Positions 4,935-5,529 of a stretch of DNA of 5,529 nucleotides are shown here, one piece after another (position 1 is the first letter of the stretch; every line of letters starts with the position of its first letter). Origin of the DNA: Desulfurococcales archaeon. Its GTDB lineage: Archaea; Thermoproteota; Thermoprotei_A; Sulfolobales; NBVN01. The notes under the pieces are model-generated. The model was not told the DNA's origin, did no database searches, and saw only the letters and a program-made list of their open reading frames with translations. Location of the stretch: contig JAGGUC010000129.1 in assembly GCA_021158735.1 (NCBI GenBank), positions 1 to 5,529 of the forward strand, given 5' to 3'. The position numbers and the translations under genes were made by a program.

Positions 4935-5529
4935 CTAAGTAATACATGACCCCAGTACTGAACCCTTAATAACTCCCTTACTTACAGCTTCATTACACGC
5001 TCTTCTTAATTCAATAGCTCTTTCCTCTGGAATGTCATCGTACGTGAAGTCCCAAGTACCTAACTCAATACCTCCTGCATACTTTAACTTATTCTCCGCC
5101 TCTAAGAGGGGGTAGAACTCTACATGAAGATGGAAGTACTCGTAACTTCCCTTAACAGGTGCTTGATAAATAAACATTACATAAGGCATTGACTTATTGA
5201 ATAGCGTGTTAAGCACGCCAGTCACTACCCTCAGTACATCAGCTAGTAGGTCCACCTCACTACTGCTTAACTCTGTAAGCAGACCAACATGCCGGAAAGG
5301 ATATATGTGAACTTCGTACGGCCAGTTAGCGTAGAAGGGAAGAAATGCAGTAAAACTACTATTTCGGTAAATAATTCTTAAACCCTCTCTTAATTCCTCA
5401 CGCAGTATTTTACAGAAGAGACACTCCCTACTCCTCATGTAGTAGGCTCTGGCGTTCTCAAGCTTAATCCTAACCTTAAGTGGTATGTGCGGTAGTGCGT
5501 AAACTTGATTATGCGGATGACTTAAACTA
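4935..5529 (-). CDS. galT: Galactose-1-phosphate uridylyltransferase, 5'-truncated
   Basis: The minus frame is open from the right window edge to the TAG at 4937-4935, about 197 residues, the C-terminal part of a protein usually near 330. The ATG at 5438 is internal: upstream codons continue as SHPHNQVYALPHIP, containing the HPHxQ active site whose second His is the uridylylated nucleophile. Next come CLFC, a Cys pair often seen in archaeal members; PFYANWPYEVHIYP, the start of the second HIT-like domain; and FHLHVEFYPLLEAENKLKYAGGIELG, the family's H-x-H-x-x-FYP segment. The enzyme exchanges UMP between UDP-glucose and galactose-1-phosphate in the Leloir pathway, in the cytoplasm. HPHNQ carries Asn where bacterial enzymes usually have Gly. 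The N-terminal part with the remaining expected metal ligands is outside the window. It is convergent with the permease, with zero bases between stop codons. Confidence 0.93.
   Translation of the reverse strand, partial: SLSHPHNQVYALPHIPLKVRIKLENARAYYMRSRECLFCKILREELREGLRIIYRNSSFTAFLPFYANWPYEVHIYPFRHVGLLTELSSSEVDLLADVLRVVTGVLNTLFNKSMPYVMFIYQAPVKGSYEYFHLHVEFYPLLEAENKLKYAGGIELGTWDFTYDDIPEERAIELRRACNEAVSKGVIKGSVLGSCIT

Noticed and set aside
1..5529. CRISPR array, tRNA, IS element or attachment site
   Set aside because: Looked for on both strands; no spaced long repeats, cloverleaf, transposase or terminal inverted repeats found.

Overview
The window looks like chromosomal DNA of a thermophilic crenarchaeon (Thermoproteota, perhaps Desulfurococcales-like; the order is a guess). 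Support comes from archaeal-type protein families, A/T-rich TATA-like boxes about 25-50 bp upstream of starts, GGTG Shine-Dalgarno motifs with ATG, GTG and TTG starts, and an archaeal C/D box guide RNA. I see no transposon, CRISPR array, tRNA or rRNA gene.

Layout. Bases 1-339 (+) hold the 3' part of a small clan AA (retropepsin-like) aspartic protease cut by the window edge. The gap 340-473 is not empty: at about 412-468 (+) it holds a well-formed C/D box methylation-guide sRNA with boxes C, D', C' and D at canonical spacing. Its D-box guide complements a conserved segment of 23S rRNA domain II. A site-2-protease-like M50 membrane metalloprotease lies on the minus strand (474-1097). It is divergent from an unrecognised 165-residue Cys/His-containing protein (1178-1675, +), and the two share a short promoter region.

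Next comes a same-strand cluster: an AIR-synthase-superfamily protein related to HypE but lacking the HypE C-terminal Cys (1798-2817), a COG0731-like radical SAM protein with an extra N-terminal Cys cluster (2835-3665), and an NCS1 purine/pyrimidine/HMP-type permease (3696-4934). Gaps of 17 and 30 nt suggest one transcript. The permease abuts, stop to stop, a convergent galactose-1-phosphate uridylyltransferase (4935-5529, -). That gene runs off the right edge, and its HPHxQ active site lies upstream of the first ATG in the window.

How the genes may work together: ATP-dependent AIRS-fold protein, radical SAM enzyme and nucleobase or thiamin-precursor transporter could be an uncharacterised salvage or cofactor pathway. 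That is inference from neighbourhood only. Two further points: in several genes the Shine-Dalgarno GGTG contains an in-frame GTG that mimics a start codon, and the window is rich in AGTACT, CTTAAG and the 10-bp palindrome TACTTAAGTA.
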